Notes: generated by a model from the sequence alone, not told the origin. 64,000 nucleotides of DNA from Tamarix chinensis (GCA_030549775.1 CM060174.1:8918527-8982526); one strand, 5' to 3'. Positions 23,226 through 36,430 are shown, counted from the stretch's first letter. Program-made: numbers and translations.

Positions 23226-23850
23226 TGCTCATTGTATATGTACGTATGTACGTACATTAACCCTTGCTTATGGTTCTCTGTACATGTTTTAAGACGAGGT
23301 TAGTCTATTTGGTTTGTGAAAAATAAGAAGGAAAAGAAAATAAAAAGGAAAGAAAAATAAAGGAAAGAAAATAAGAGAAATTAAATTTCTTTTACTCGTT
23401 TGGCTGTTGAAATTTTTTTATGGAAAATATAATTTTGGAAAAGTATTTTTAATGTTTGGTTTTACGGAAAGAAAATTTTAAGGAAAATTGATTACTATTG
23501 TTTAAATACTTTTATATATTTGATTATAATTACAATATTATATTAATACATAAAAAAGTTTATAAATCTTTTAATGCCCGATTAACTAGAAATCGTCTTA
23601 TCATAATCATGATATAAAATATAAATAGTTCTAAATTTGTAAATAAATAAATGCATCGTATCAGCTAAATAGAGCACTCTTCAAAATAAGTTCACGATGA
23701 GATATAACGTTACAATATGTTTGGATCAATGTAACTTTCAGTTGTATAGAATTTGGTTATGTAGGTGTAAAAGAAGAGACAATAGATAAATATTTTTAGC
23801 AATTTATTTCAATAAAAATTGAGGGACTATATAGCGCGCGCGCATACATA
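23226..23850. other. TLC gene 3' flank and purine-rich repeat arm
   Basis: Presumed 3' UTR follows the stop at 23225, with short ACGTACAT repeats at 23240-23260. From about 23297 a purine-rich arm starts (TTTGGTTTGTG.. GGAAAG) whose inverted counterpart lies at about 24760-24990. Confidence 0.5.
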
Positions 23851-24147
23851 TAGGGCTGTAAACGAGCCGAGTCGAGCCGAATACCCCTAGGTTTGGGTTC
23901 CGCTCGTTTAACTAAATGAGTCTAAAATGATGTTTGGGCTCGGCTCGTTTAATTAAACGAACGAACCGAACCTAGCCTTTAACAAGCCGAGCCTAGCCGA
24001 ACCAAGTTCACGAACCAAAGCCAAAAAATGAACCAAAGTCCGAGCCTTACTTTTAGGCTTGTTTAACAAAACGAACGAGCCGAACCGAACTTTTAATGAG
24101 CCAAGCCAAGTCGAATACCGAACTGACTCAGTTCATTTACAGCCCTA
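23851..24147. mobile_element. Second copy of the hAT-type MITE (297 bp)
   Basis: Ends TAGGGCTGTAAACGAGC and (read inward) TAGGGCTGTAAATGAAC, with a perfect 8-bp duplication CATACATA (23843-23850 and 24148-24155). It is colinear with 21827-22122 with scattered substitutions, so the two are independent insertions of one family, about 1.7 kb apart. Confidence 0.92.
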
Positions 24148-24187
24148 CATACATACATATGTATGTATATGTATACATACATACATA

Positions 24188-24218
<31 letters not shown>

Positions 24219-24262
24219 CTACATATATATACATATATATGTGTATATATATATATATCAAT
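24148..24262. repeat. CATA/TATA microsatellite
   Basis: Runs of CATA, TATG and TA dinucleotides. The target duplication of the adjacent MITE is part of this simple repeat, so the MITE inserted at or seeded the array. Frames across it are artefacts. Confidence 0.9.
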
Positions 24263-24759
24263 AAAATATTACTAGTACTAATATTTACTACATATTTTCG
24301 GTAACCAAACAGTACAGAGTTAACTTCCGGTAAAAAATTATGGAGAATAGGCGATCACATTCATCGATATCCATATATCGGTTCGTGGCGGCTACAATTA
24401 TACAATGAAATATCGGTACCGCAATTGTGTATCGGCCGTAATTTTACAATTTTTGAGTCAGTCGCAACGCGACATTCTGAAAATATAGTCATTTCATAAA
24501 ATCACATATTTATCGTCACGATATTGGCAAAATTTCGAATATTAGCCGATGTTTTACCCATATTAGCCGATATTTTTTGTGTAAAAGAATTAAAAAATCA
24601 CGTCGAGATAACCGCGGCATATAAAATATCATTCGCGACACTTCAACCGTAACTGCAGTTTTATTGTATAGCTACAATTAAATAGTAGCAGTATTTTTTT
24701 TACATCTGCTCATTATTTAGTTATTATTAATAATAATATTATTATGTTTTTTTTTTAAA

Positions 24760-24995
24760 TTTGGGCTAATATCAATTCTCCGAAATGAGTGTGGAGTATA
24801 GCTAGCTAAAATTTTCCTCACTAGTTTTATATTTTCCTTAGATTTGACGGAGAAAAATATACTAGTATAACTTTTCTTTACTTTTTCTTTCTTATTTTTT
24901 TTCCTTGTTACTTTCTGTGCAACCAAATAATTAATTTCTATTTTCCATCTGATTTTCTTTCCTTTCGTCATGATTTTCTAAGAACCAAACAAAGC
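24760..24995. repeat. Inverted partner of the purine-rich arm at 23297
   Basis: Pyrimidine-rich sequence ending ACCAAACAAAGC, which read on the minus strand gives GCTTTGTTTGGTT followed by GGAAAG-rich sequence like that at 23297-23400. The pairing is loose, and the two could be independent copies of a foldback-like family. Confidence 0.45.
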
Positions 24996-25149
24996 AAAGG
25001 ATCGAATCATTTTTCTCATCATTGGTATATTATAATATCCGGTGAACATTGTATATAATTTTTTTTTACAAGGGATAGTAATTTTGCTTGATTAGTGATG
25101 GCGATTCTTGTTTGTGACATGTGAGGGCATTATAGGTATGCATGTGAGG

Positions 25150-25400
25150 TTCACTAAGGGTTTGTTTGGTTTGAAAAAAATTAAGTGGAAAGGAAAATGT
25201 AGAGGAAAGAAAATTGAAGGAAAAAAAATGAAAGAATATAATTTTCTTTCCTTTGTTTGGTTGTTGGAGAAAATTTTGTGGAAAATTGAATTCTTGGAAA
25301 ATATTTTTAGTGTTTGGTATATAGAAAGAAAATTCTAATAAAAGTTAAATCTTATTATTTAAATATTATTATACATTTAATGTTATTAAAAATATTATAT
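25150..25400. repeat. Left arm of a foldback-like inverted repeat
   Basis: It begins TAAGGGTTTGTTTGGTTTG and continues with AGAGGAAAGAAAATTGAAGG and TTGGTTGTTGGAGAA. The same order of blocks is read on the minus strand from about 27848 down to 27610, with good colinearity over roughly 240 bp. The arms enclose about 2.2 kb that contains further copies of the same theme (about 26590-26745 and 26790-26960). Confidence 0.7.
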
Positions 25401-25989
25401 TGATATATAAAAAGTACATAAAATTTCAAAAAAAATTATAAAAATTCCATAAAATCAATACTAATTCTAAATTATTTTTATAGAACTATTATAAAATATT
25501 ACATGAATAACTTACAATAATTTTTTAAAAAAATCTAAAAAAATCCGTATACAAATTTCGTGAATATTTTTTTCCCTCTATATCTATAATTATGTCTATT
25601 TTTCCATATCCGTTCATATATCCATCGAATAAAACCTATTGGATTTTGATTAAAACCCATGAAATTTAAAATGAAATTTATTTAATGTTAGAATTATATA
25701 GTTAGATTATTAAAATTTAATCATGTATTCACTTTTAGCCTTAAAAAATATATGTCAAATTATATAAATAAGAATAAAAATATAATTTCATATCGGATAA
25801 ATGAATCCGATAACTAATATGGATATAAAAGCAGAAAAAAATTTAAGCCATCCTACTATTATCTGTCCCGAAACATTTGTAATTTCTTCTCAGCTCCCTC
25901 ACACCCCATCCTTCCTATTATCTGGTTCTAGCAAGGAAAATGAGCGGCATGAAAAAATGGAGTTGGAATGAAAAAATATCCTATTTTTT

Positions 25990-26300
25990 TTAATGGCTTT
26001 TGAATCTCGTTTTCTCAACGGACCACCATAAATCACATACTGTATGATTCACAGCAGAAATCAATCGGCCAAAATTGTGAGCGAACAAATTGAAAGAACT
26101 GATACATGGAAACAAATCAAAATAAAGAGAGATGCAGACTGATGTTGGATTCAGATCGATGATCGGAAAGGATTCGATTATAGCTTCTAATCGTTGCCTT
26201 GAGTTCGTTCCGAAAGTCACGAATAATAGCCGAAGAAGAAGCGAAGAGACGAAGACGAAAAATTGAAGCTATAGATTGCCAGAACAAAATCTGATATATT
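25990..26300 (-). other. Possible captured exon-like fragment inside the foldback pair
   Basis: On the minus strand a CT-rich leader precedes an ATG at 26218-26220 and a 76-codon frame of ordinary, not low-complexity, composition. Base composition is more gene-like than the surroundings. I do not recognise the protein, and a second frame is equally open, so coding is unproven. It could be a host fragment carried between the inverted arms or an unrelated relic. Confidence 0.25.
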
Positions 26301-27598
26301 CATACATCAAAATCCACCCAAATAGTTTAGTAATAATACAAGGGACCAATTCCAGAAGCCGAAATCCTGAGATTATAGAAATTTAGAACTAAGAAAGAAC
26401 TGGACATTTTTGTATGAGAGCGCCGGCTATTCAGTTTGCCCATCACAGGAGCATACTTAAAACAAAGATGTATGCAATTAGACGGAGAACCACATAATCG
26501 ACGAAGGAGAAGGAAGCAGAGGAGGATGGAGGTAAGACTGTCGAGTCGGGGGAGAGTTTTCCACAGTTCTTATTATTTTCTTTAGCTTTAGCTTAGGAAA
26601 GTTATCAGGTATAACATTCACGGCCCTTTCCTCCTTATTTTCTTTCATCATCATTTTCTTAATAACCAAACAAGTAATAACCATTTTCCTTCTAAATTTT
26701 TTTCCTTTCCTCAATATTTTCCTTAAACCAAACAGACTCTAAATCAGTGAACTATGAACAACATCTTTGACACTTTGCTCCAACTTTCTTACACTGTGTT
26801 TGATTCATGGAAAAAAATGAGGAAAGGAAAAAAAACTGATGGAAAATATTTTTTATGCGTTTGGTGACCCGAAAAATTATAAAGAAAGAAAACTGAATGA
26901 AAAATAGGAGGGAAAGTATAATTGATATGCTTTCCTCGACTTTATCAGATGAAAGAAAGGAAAATTGGTGGAAATTTTTTTGACCCGCACCTTATCCATC
27001 GACCCCGACTCACTTCGCATAGCTTCCTTCTCCCTTTGGACCGGCAGAAAGGCCTTGGCGCATAGGTCTTGTATAAAAATATCATTATCCCACTACATAG
27101 TGTGGGGAAATGGAGATCTTATACGGGCGTAGGTGGGAACATCAGCTTCCCTCCATTTCCTCATATAACAATTCAATGCACAACACATGATAAAAGTTTG
27201 GAAGAAAGGACAAAAAAAAATAGAAAAGTCTAGGCCTTGACATGGTTGTCAGAATTCTTTCTCTTCCTTTTTTTTCCCCACAGGTTTAATTTATTTTAAA
27301 ATATTTTTTAATTACATATATATATATATATAATATTTATTATATTTAAACTTAAAAATTGCACTAAAAATATTATTTATGTAGTATTAAAATTATATAT
27401 TAAAAATATTAATGACTACAATTTATATCTAACATTAATAAAGAAACACATTTTTGTTTTTAATTGTCTTCCAAAAATATTTATAGTATTATTATTTTTG
27501 GTTTCCACTTCTCTATTTTTATTCCTTCAAAATACTTAATTTCAGTACAATACATTCTTAATAGATGAATGTCGTATATCTCTTATCAAAAGTAAAAA

Positions 27599-27599
<1 letters not shown>

Positions 27600-27638
<39 letters not shown>

Positions 27639-27848
27639 TTTAAATAATAACATCTAATTTTTCTTATAATTTTCTTTCTATACATCAAACACTAAAAATA
27701 TTTTCCAAGAATTTAATTTTCCACAAAATATTCTCCAACAACCAAATAAAGAAAAGAAAATGAATTTCCTTCAATTTCTTTCCTTTAATTTTCTTTCCTC
27801 TACATTTTTCTCTCAACTTAACTTTCTACAAATCAAACATAGCCTTAT
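27600..27848. repeat. Right arm of the foldback-like inverted repeat, with (TA)n
   Basis: Inverse complement of 25150-25400, ending at AAATCAAACATAGCCTTA. A (TA)n run sits at its inner edge (about 27605-27635). Confidence 0.7.
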
Positions 27849-27956
27849 GGCTGATGCATAAACTAGAGAGGTAAACACAACCCTGCGGTATTTTCTGTCA
27901 CAAGTTATTAGTTTGAGATAATTTGAACTTAGGGCCTAAAGTATTCGTAATATATG

Positions 27957-27958
27957 TT

Positions 27959-27997
<39 letters not shown>
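27957..27997. repeat. (TAA)n microsatellite
   Basis: About 13 uninterrupted AAT/TAA triplets. Confidence 0.95.
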
Positions 27998-28199
27998 GAA
28001 TATATGTTATTATTAGTGGTACGAGTCTTATGTGAGTGATAAAACATTATTTGTTTCACAATCCTTCGCCCTTTTTTACCCATCTCTCTCAACCTCAAAT
28101 GCTGGCTTGTTGTTTACTTTCTTCTTCCAAAATCCACACCCTCTTTTCCTTGGTTTGATTTCTATAATCCACACCTAGTGTTTCCTGTGGGGAGGGTCA

Positions 28200-30683
28200 A
28201 ATGCAAAAACCACGTATTTGCCCACCTGAATTGACTGACATGTTGGAGGCTAAGACAACTTGTTGGAGGGGTTAACCTTGGCTAATACAACCTAGAGGAA
28301 GTGGTCATTATAGCTAAGATGCAAGGTAATAACAAAACCATGAAAACCTCTTTGTAGAAAGTGTTGAAGGACCTCACCATGACCCTTACCCAACCTTGGT
28401 TAAAGATTACACCCACCTAGAACACTAAGTTAAACAACAACCCTAAAGTGGAAGGTAGGAATGATTTGGCTTCAACCCATCCTTAGACACATTATTCTTT
28501 TGATGACACAACGTGAGCAACAAAAAGACCAGTCATTAGTATGTCCATTAGGAAAGAATAGGAAGCACATATGGTGTCGGGAGAAGAGGAGTTAATGGTT
28601 AAGCCTAGGAAGCATAAACATGAAGGGGAATCAAAGGGTCATAGAAATCACCCTACAAATGGAGATTTTGAGGAAAAAGGAGGCCGGTCTAGGCATAAGT
28701 ATTCCGAGGAAAGAGGGGACTGAGCTAAATATGTAGACTTCAAGTAAAGGAGAGGCTAAGATAGTATACACCGAGATAGAGAGAAGAAGAATTGGGATGG
28801 ACAAAGACATATAGGCTTTTGTTGATTGAAGAATGGGCATGGTTCTAGCTAGAAGGCTGAGATAAAGGAAAATATAGCTTGGGGCTTAGCTGGGGGCACA
28901 CTTTTATTTTAGGATATCACAGAGGCATCGATGTAGCATCGACTTTGTTCGCCACAATTTGAAACATATGATGGATCAATAGACCATGAAGACCACCTCA
29001 ACACCTTTAGAAGTATGATGGTCCTAGTAGAAGCCTTGGAGGCTACCTTATATGGAGCACTCCTAGCAACATCAAAGGAGGTTTGTTTTACAATGGTTTG
29101 AGAAGATCAAAGCTAGGTTTGTCAAATTGTTTCGGTACTTAGCAAAATTATTCATGCCATAATTTGATACTTGCATAAGGAAAAAGCACAATTCATCTTA
29201 TGTGATAAAATTATCCTAAGTGTCCAACAATGCGTTATAGAACTTTTTGTATAGATTCAATAGGGATGCCAGGCAAATTGAAGGCTTGGATAATGACATA
29301 GTGACATTATTTCTTGAGAGGATTATCAAACAAAAAGATTATTAAAGTTTTTTACTTAGCAAAACACAAAAATTACACCTATTTGAGAAGTGGTGTGAAA
29401 TAGTTCATAGAGGAAGACAAAACGAGCAAGATGGAATAGGAATGATAAACAAAACCTCAAAAAGGTAACCAAAAGCTATCATCAAGACATTATCCATACC
29501 TAGAAGCTAGGATGAGCATACAAAAATACCATAGGACACACACAAGGTTAGGAAGCTTGACCCTCCATATAAAATAGGCCCTTTTAGGAAATATGAAAAA
29601 TGTGCCCCCTTGGTTGTTGGCCTAATGAGATTTGTAACACTAAGAATGGGTGCCACAACTTTCTAAGACTTTTTTAGTAGGGCTGATGTCAAATACAAAG
29701 GTACCACCAAGTATTGTTTATATCATGAAGATGTCGGCCATAACAAGAGCAATGTAGGCATTTGAGGGACATTATTAAATAACTTATATGTAAAGGTCAC
29801 TTGCATAAATATATGATCAAAGAGGATCGATAAGAGCTTCTAAAGTTGCGACCAATTGAGGGCCAACTAACCACCTACACTAGAACCTCATAATCTAAGG
29901 GAATAGCATATAAATATTTTCAATAAGATATTAGGAGGATGGGCCCTTATAGGTGATTCAAAATATTCCCATAGCAAAAAAAGAAAAAGAAAAGAAATGA
30001 GGATAAACAAGTGATCTATTTCAACAGCTAGGATAAGGAAAGACTAATGGATCCACGTAATGACCCATTAGTCTTATCTAAGGAATTAACATATTTCACA
30101 ATGAAATAGGTATTGATGGACATAGGTAACTCTGTGGACATAATCTTTGATAAAGTATACAAGCTAACAAGCTTACTAAGGGAATGTCTAAAGATGTTGA
30201 TGACAAAGGTGGTTAGATTTATAGGGGCATTATGGTAGCTATGGAATATATGGACCTACCTCTAACCATATGAGCACCAAGCGAATGGTGAGATCAATAT
30301 TTAGAATTATAGATTAATTTTTGGCTTACAATGCCATCCTCGGCATACTGACCTTAACCAAACAAAGGGTAAGTATGCTTATGGCAATGAGGTTTTTAGT
30401 GGGAGATTCATGGGGTAAGGTGTGAGGTGATTAGATTCAATCTAGGTAATGTTATGCCTTCTTGGTACAAAAATGACCTAGAGATGCTTGAATTAGAGAG
30501 AGCTTATTGATAGAAGGAGTGGAACCATATCAAGAAACTCCTCGGGTGGAATCTCCCTTTCTTAGGAAACAAGGCATATTGGTTTGTTAATGTTAGGAAA
30601 TATCTTGAGGCTCTTGAGAGGTGATGTGTTTGTTTGATCTATGGACGACCTAGAGGGAATCTTGAGGGACATCATGGATGTAA
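28200..30683 (+). pseudogene. Decayed Tat/Retand-type Ty3/gypsy gag and protease
   Basis: Separated blocks match the Tat lineage in order. A gag block (YDGSIDHEDHLNTFRSMM) lies at about 28957-29015. A 'KYC-YHEDVGHNK' Cys/His region is at about 29710-29755, then a frame change and RHLRDIIK.LICKGHLHKYM. A protease-like block (VLMDIGNSVDIIF) lies at about 30112-30150, with Ile in place of the Asn or Ser before the usual Gly. AYNAILGILTLTKQR follows at about 30328-30372, and a DVFV.SMDDLEGI piece at about 30625-30655. Stops and frameshifts are numerous. RT and integrase are not recognised downstream, where copies of the large LTR family begin. Confidence 0.65.
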
Positions 30684-33600
30684 TGTACACCCTCAAATTT
30701 ACAAATAATAATAATAATAATAAATGTTTTAGCATAAACAATTACATAAAATATTAAGTGTTACTACCACATCTAATACGAAAAAATTATGATCAATACA
30801 TAACCGATGCCAAATCTAAAGTCCAAAAAACTTAAAAATGAAGATTAAGTGTGGTCAACACTTAATCCATGGTCGAGGTAAAACCAACAAAAGTTGAAGA
30901 GAGAGATTAAAATACAATATGAAAACATTTTTAACATTCGACGCCCCAAAAAGGAACAACAAGAACAAAAGAAAACTACAGCTAGAATAAGAGACTTTGG
31001 ATAGCCCGAAACACTCCAACTTGAACCAAATTCAGCACCAACCCTATAACAAAGCCACCTTAAAATGTAATATCAGTGCGAATCTCATAGTGAGCAAATA
31101 GCAATCCCTTTCAAAAGGTAGCATGCACACATTGCATATCATCATTCAATAACAATAATTGTGCTTAAAATAAAATAAACACATGCGGTCATAACCTTCA
31201 AGGATAAACATGTTTTCACAATTTAACATATGATATCAATCAAATATGCCCTAACAAGGGTCCAACTCAAGAAGTTTTCAACTTAAACTCCTTTATTAAG
31301 ACAACCTTAAGACAATTATTCAAGAGGTACCAAGGTGGTTTTCTAATTCAATATACCAATCAAAGTGTAATCAAATCTTGAGTGGAATAAAATCCTATAA
31401 TTCAAAGCAATGATCACTAGGGATAAACCAATAATAAAAAAAATCAAACCACTAACTTTCCGACATCATGTCAAAGAAGTCACGTGACATCAAGGCATGT
31501 ATATAAATCAAACCACTAACTTCCCAACATTATGCTAAAGAAATCACATGACCTAAGCGATATATACATAACCTTGCCGCTCAAGTACTTAAATACGTGT
31601 GCCCCTGTAGTATAACACTCCAAAATATACTACTAAAAGCTTTCGTTTAAGTGGAAACATATTAATAATATAGTTGGGTATTATTGTCATACTTGATAGA
31701 AGTTTGGCTTACCATACCATCCTTACATAGAATACATGGTAAAACAATTAGAACTTAAAACATGATAAATAATGAATAAGAGAAGTCTTTATAAACTTAG
31801 ATAATAATTTGGAGATGACCCCAAGTACAATATCAAAATACATCAAAAGGGATCCATTAGAATGAAGATTCCAAAATGGTTTCCAAATAAAAAGCTAATA
31901 ACATGTAACATAACTCTACATCCAACCCTAAGGATAGTATGATCACTCCTCCCTAAGCAAGGCATCATAAGTAGCGAGGTCATCTAAGTGGTCCTCATTG
32001 ATTTGCACAAAATCATATAGGACATTTGCTTGTGGGAATGAGCAACACTCATGAGAATGATGATTTATATGGCACGTATCGATTAAGGTGTCAATACAGT
32101 CATATTAGGGTTATACATAATACATAAGGTCACATAGAAGAATAAGCGTGCGTATTGATCAAACATGATGCGATGTAAGAGGAGAGCTAAATCATAATTC
32201 CATTATTAAGTATAGCCACAATCCATTTTTTATTCAAATTGAATTTAATACCTCACTATTCTTAATCTAGTGGAACAGACTAAAGTACTCCTACAGCAAA
32301 ACACACTTGACCACTATTATTATCCATTAAGATGAACCTAACACCTCTCGGGGTAAAATACTTCTAGCAACTGTTCTTAAACCAATATAATGGTTTGATG
32401 CACCTTCTAAGACAAAAAGCTCTTAGCCACTATTATCATGTAGTATAAAAGACTCAACCCATCAATCCTAACTCACGTAATCTTTCACGTTAAATAATTA
32501 CTGCCTTATTAAACTATTGTTTGTCTCGAGGTCAACATGAAGACATAAATATAAACATGCATAGTAATTAACTCAAATTAACATAAATATACAAGACACA
32601 TAAGATATAACCACATTATGATCAGAACATCACCCAATGAAAAAGTACGTTATTCACCTAAAAACCCTAATTTTATAGGTTAAGCATAAATCCTCCCATA
32701 AGACTCATCTCATCACCAAATTTAGTATCCGATCCTAAAATAATATTGTTAACAACATATTCTAAAATCAAGGTTGAAATCTAACATCTTACACATGCAA
32801 TAGTGAGCTTGCCTTTAGGTTTATTATTTATAATTTAAGTTATTTTCTCATTTAACTATACTTATGCAATTCATAATTATCCTAAATATTTCACATATCA
32901 TACTAAACATATTTTAAGTTCATTCCCATTTTAGAATCACCAAAAATCCATATTTATCCCATTTTAACCAAATTGCCCTTATTATACCAAAAGCCTCAAA
33001 AAATCATTTTAGATAATTTGTGCCCTACTCAACAATCCTTTGATCATAATACTTACAAAATTGTTTATAAAATGCTCAAATATTATTATGTCATGATTAT
33101 TTTCCATATTATCGTAAAATGACCAAAATACCTTTATGATATCCAAAATGCCTAAATTTCCACAAAACCTTATAAGTTCGATGTCATTATTTTCCGACCA
33201 TCACTATAAAATTTAGCAATATTAATTCCCCACTTAAAACACTTTATCAAATCCACATTACAATGTCATAGATCATACTACCTCACTTAGAATTTCTCAT
33301 ATTACTCAATTCCTATCATAAGATACCACATTATTATATAATAACATTAAAAACATGAAATTATCAAAATAATCTTACCCATATGATAATACACACAAAT
33401 TACACATAGTATTCAAAAATCCCTAACTATAACATCTATCCTACAATAAAATTTCATCAATCTCTAAGCATGAATAAAACCCTAAAAGCCTCCTCCAAGA
33501 CCACCAAAAAATTACCTAAAAACCAAGTATAACAAATGGTTAAAATATATTTCTTCATTCTTACTCTCTTTCCATCATATAATCCATATTATCATATCAT

Positions 33601-35556
33601 AACTTTAACAACATGAATTAAACAACATAATACTAACAACATGATAATACACACAATAATACATAAGATTTAACACAAAAATCCTTACTACGACTAAGAT
33701 CGTTACCAAAAAGAACACCGGTCTTTAAGCACACATATCCTATCTCACCTCCTCAGGAATCTTTGTAAAATCACCTAAGAAAACAATAATAAACCACAAT
33801 TAGAACTTAAGGATATAACCAAGGAAATGCTAAGGCAATGGAGAGTGAAATAAATAGATAAACTAAACCAAATGAAGGTAAGGTTTCAATGAAATCTTAT
33901 GCTAAAATGGAGGGAGCAAAGGTGGAATGTGTCAAATATTAGGGTAGCAATGATAATTTGTGTCAATCATAAGGAGTGGGGAATGGAATAAAGGGCTGGT
34001 GCTCAAGGAGGGGAACAAAAGAAAGGGTCGAAGGGGTTGAGATTGGTTTCAGTTGTTTTGGCCAAAGGAAAATGGAGGGCTTTAGTGCAAATGGTTGAAG
34101 GGTATGGGGATGATTCAATAGTTTTGGTTAGTGCTAGGGGGTGTGGTTTGACGGTTTTGGTCATTGGTTGGGGGAGGGAATGACAATCAAAAATAGTGCA
34201 AGGGAGGGAGGTGTGGTGGAGAGTTGTGTTGCTTGGTTGTCGTGGTGTTTTTGGCGACAATGAGAAAAAGGAAGGGAAGGAAAGAAAGATTTTGGTTGAT
34301 GGTGCTATTCTTAAAAAGAAAATAGAGGGAGTAAAGGAGGTGGTTGAGGCATTTAAGGTGCTAAGTCTAGAGGCACACACACACACACATGTATGCAGAG
34401 AGGGAGAGGGGAAGTAGGGCGATTGGGCAAGATTTTTAACCAAACCTATGAACTCAGAACATGAGTGTAATACCCTATATTTTTTTAAATTATATCTTTA
34501 TTAAGATTAATTATTTTATTAGCTTAGTTTGATAAAAATACTTAAATATTTTTATTTTGATTCGTTTTATGGATTTATCGACAATTTTGAATTTAACAAT
34601 CCATCGATGGTGGGGCACAAACCTCTTGTGCAGGCTTAAGATCAAATGTTATTGATGGGTTGAAGACTTAGCTTTGAGAGAGTAGGAAACCTAGAGTTTT
34701 ATCCCTCATGAATTTGTCTTAATATATCTGTACCCATTTTTGGAAAATTTTCAAGTGTGGTATTAAAATTTGAATGTGTGTTATAATCAAAATTTAATTT
34801 TCCATTAATTTACTAAGTTTTTAAAATCTAGTTTATTTGATAGGTTTTTCTCTAATTTAATCAGTGATGATTTTGTTAGGGAAATCATTCACTTTCTATC
34901 TACCATTGGATATCTCCTTGTGAGAGTTTATTCTCATGGTATAGATGCTGTTTAAATTTTAGTTGGATATATGTTAGCGTTGCATATAGATCGAGATAGA
35001 TGTTAGACATTTATCTTGTATTAGGTGTAGCGGTAACATTCTTTATTTTCTATCTTGGCTTCCGCATTATTCCCTTAAATGAAAATTTTTAGGAGTGAAT
35101 TTTAGGGGTGTTACAATGGGTGTTGATGGGTGATGATAAGGGTAGGGTGTGGGTTATGGAACTATGGAAGAGAGATATGGTTAGGGGGAATTTTTCACAC
35201 AAGAAGAAGAGGAGGAAGAAAGAAAAAGAAGGTTGGGCAAGAGGGAAAGAAAAAGGAAAAGAAAAGGAGGATGATACAAAAGGAAAAAGGGAAAAGGATG
35301 AAGAAATTAAGTTTGGGTTTAAGCTTATAATTAGGTTTAAATAATTTAGGTTAAGGTATTAGAATAAATAAATTATCAACCATCTATGGTTAGGTTTAGG
35401 TTAAAAATATTAATGACCTAGAATGAGACTCGGAATATATTAATATTTAGGATTTGGAAATTAGGGTAAGGTACAAATATTAATTGTTTGATATTATAAT
35501 TAGGTTAAGATATTAATTACTAAGGATTATGATAAGCTAAAATTTGGGGTATTACA
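30684..35556 (-). mobile_element. Degenerate copies of the large LTR family (composite)
   Basis: A left terminus TGTACACCCTC at 30684 and a second family-like start near 31606 (TAACACTCCAAAATATAC) are visible, with the right end GGGGTATTACA at 35556. The landmarks are in the same order as in 8733-13578: GTTACTACCACATCTAAT near the left end, purine-rich island (about 34000-34430 and 35160-35300), and terminal GGGGTATTACA. The stretch 31606-32030 is repeated at 63081-63502. At least two members are therefore mixed here; I could not resolve which ends belong together, and no target duplication is visible. Confidence 0.6.
34466..35115 (+). mobile_element. 650-bp internally deleted copy of the large LTR family, nested
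   Basis: It starts TGTAATACCCTATATTT and ends AGGGGTGTTACA, so it matches both ends of 8733-13578 read on the opposite strand. At about 34600-34640 it jumps from sequence near one end to sequence near the other (GATGGTGGGGCACAAACCTC), losing about 4.2 kb of the middle. Flanks ATGAG and ATGGG form a 5-bp target duplication with one mismatch. It lies within a degenerate family member, so the family inserted into itself. Confidence 0.8.
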
Positions 35557-36174
35557 TTATCTACATCTGAATCCTCAAATCTCTTTGTTTAATCGGAAAA
35601 TGATTGGACATCTAAGGCACGGGGAGTTCTAAAAACTCTTATTCTCAAAAGGGGGAATTCTATGACTTTAACCCTGAGGATTGGAAGTCCCCATAATTCC
35701 CATGGTCTAGATGTCTTATGGCTTCTACTTAGTTGGGTCTTTTTTGATCCCAGGGGAAACATCCATCCTTTACTCTTCATATCTCTAAAAGATAGGTCAA
35801 TATATTTTCTCTACCAATTTCATCATTCATACATAGCATGGTCAACCCATCAACATCATCTTGACTTCTGGACTTAAACTTATCCAAAGTAGCCTCCTCT
35901 TTAATCTTCACCTATAAGATTGAGGTTTATGATCAAAAAATTTAGATCCATTGGACGTTAGGCAAGAATGATTCAAGGACACATAGATTTCATGAAGAAG
36001 AACCCCTTCTCTCAGTTGTACACCGAAGACCAAGGATCCTTGATAAACCTCAGACCCTTGCTATTCTATATCTTACATAATTCCTTCTATCGAGAATTGT
36101 TAACATACATACATAAGAGAAGAAAAAGATCCAAAATAAGGATCATCCTTAGGTCATAACAAGCATAGAGAAAG
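35557..36174. other. Unassigned segment
   Basis: It has an open frame at 35662-35877 (+) and one at 35968-36159 (+), neither recognised. It may belong to the disrupted Tat-type element of 28200-30683, but I see no RT motif. Confidence 0.35.
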
Positions 36175-36430
36175 TGTTAGGATATATATTAGATTTCATA
36201 TTATCAGTTTTTTCTCCTAGTCTTTATAACTATGGCTATAAATGGTTACTAGGGTAGTTAGTGGATATGGTTAATTTTTTATTTTTAGTGCTTCGACCAT
36301 GATTAACCTATTCATGGTTAGTCTTTATAAGGGGGGTTAGCAGCTTAAGTAACATAGGGGTGAGTTGTAATTAAATCAAATAGAAATGAAGAGATTTAAT
36401 TTCTCCACTAAATGAAAGCTGAGTTTTGTC
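36175..36430 (+). repeat. 5' LTR of the copia element (end approximate)
   Basis: Aligned with 40660-40900. It has a TATAAAT near 36238. Confidence 0.65.

Noticed and set aside
34003..34443. 146-codon minus-strand frame
   Set aside because: Same situation: purine-rich island of the large LTR family, Ser/Pro/Thr low complexity.
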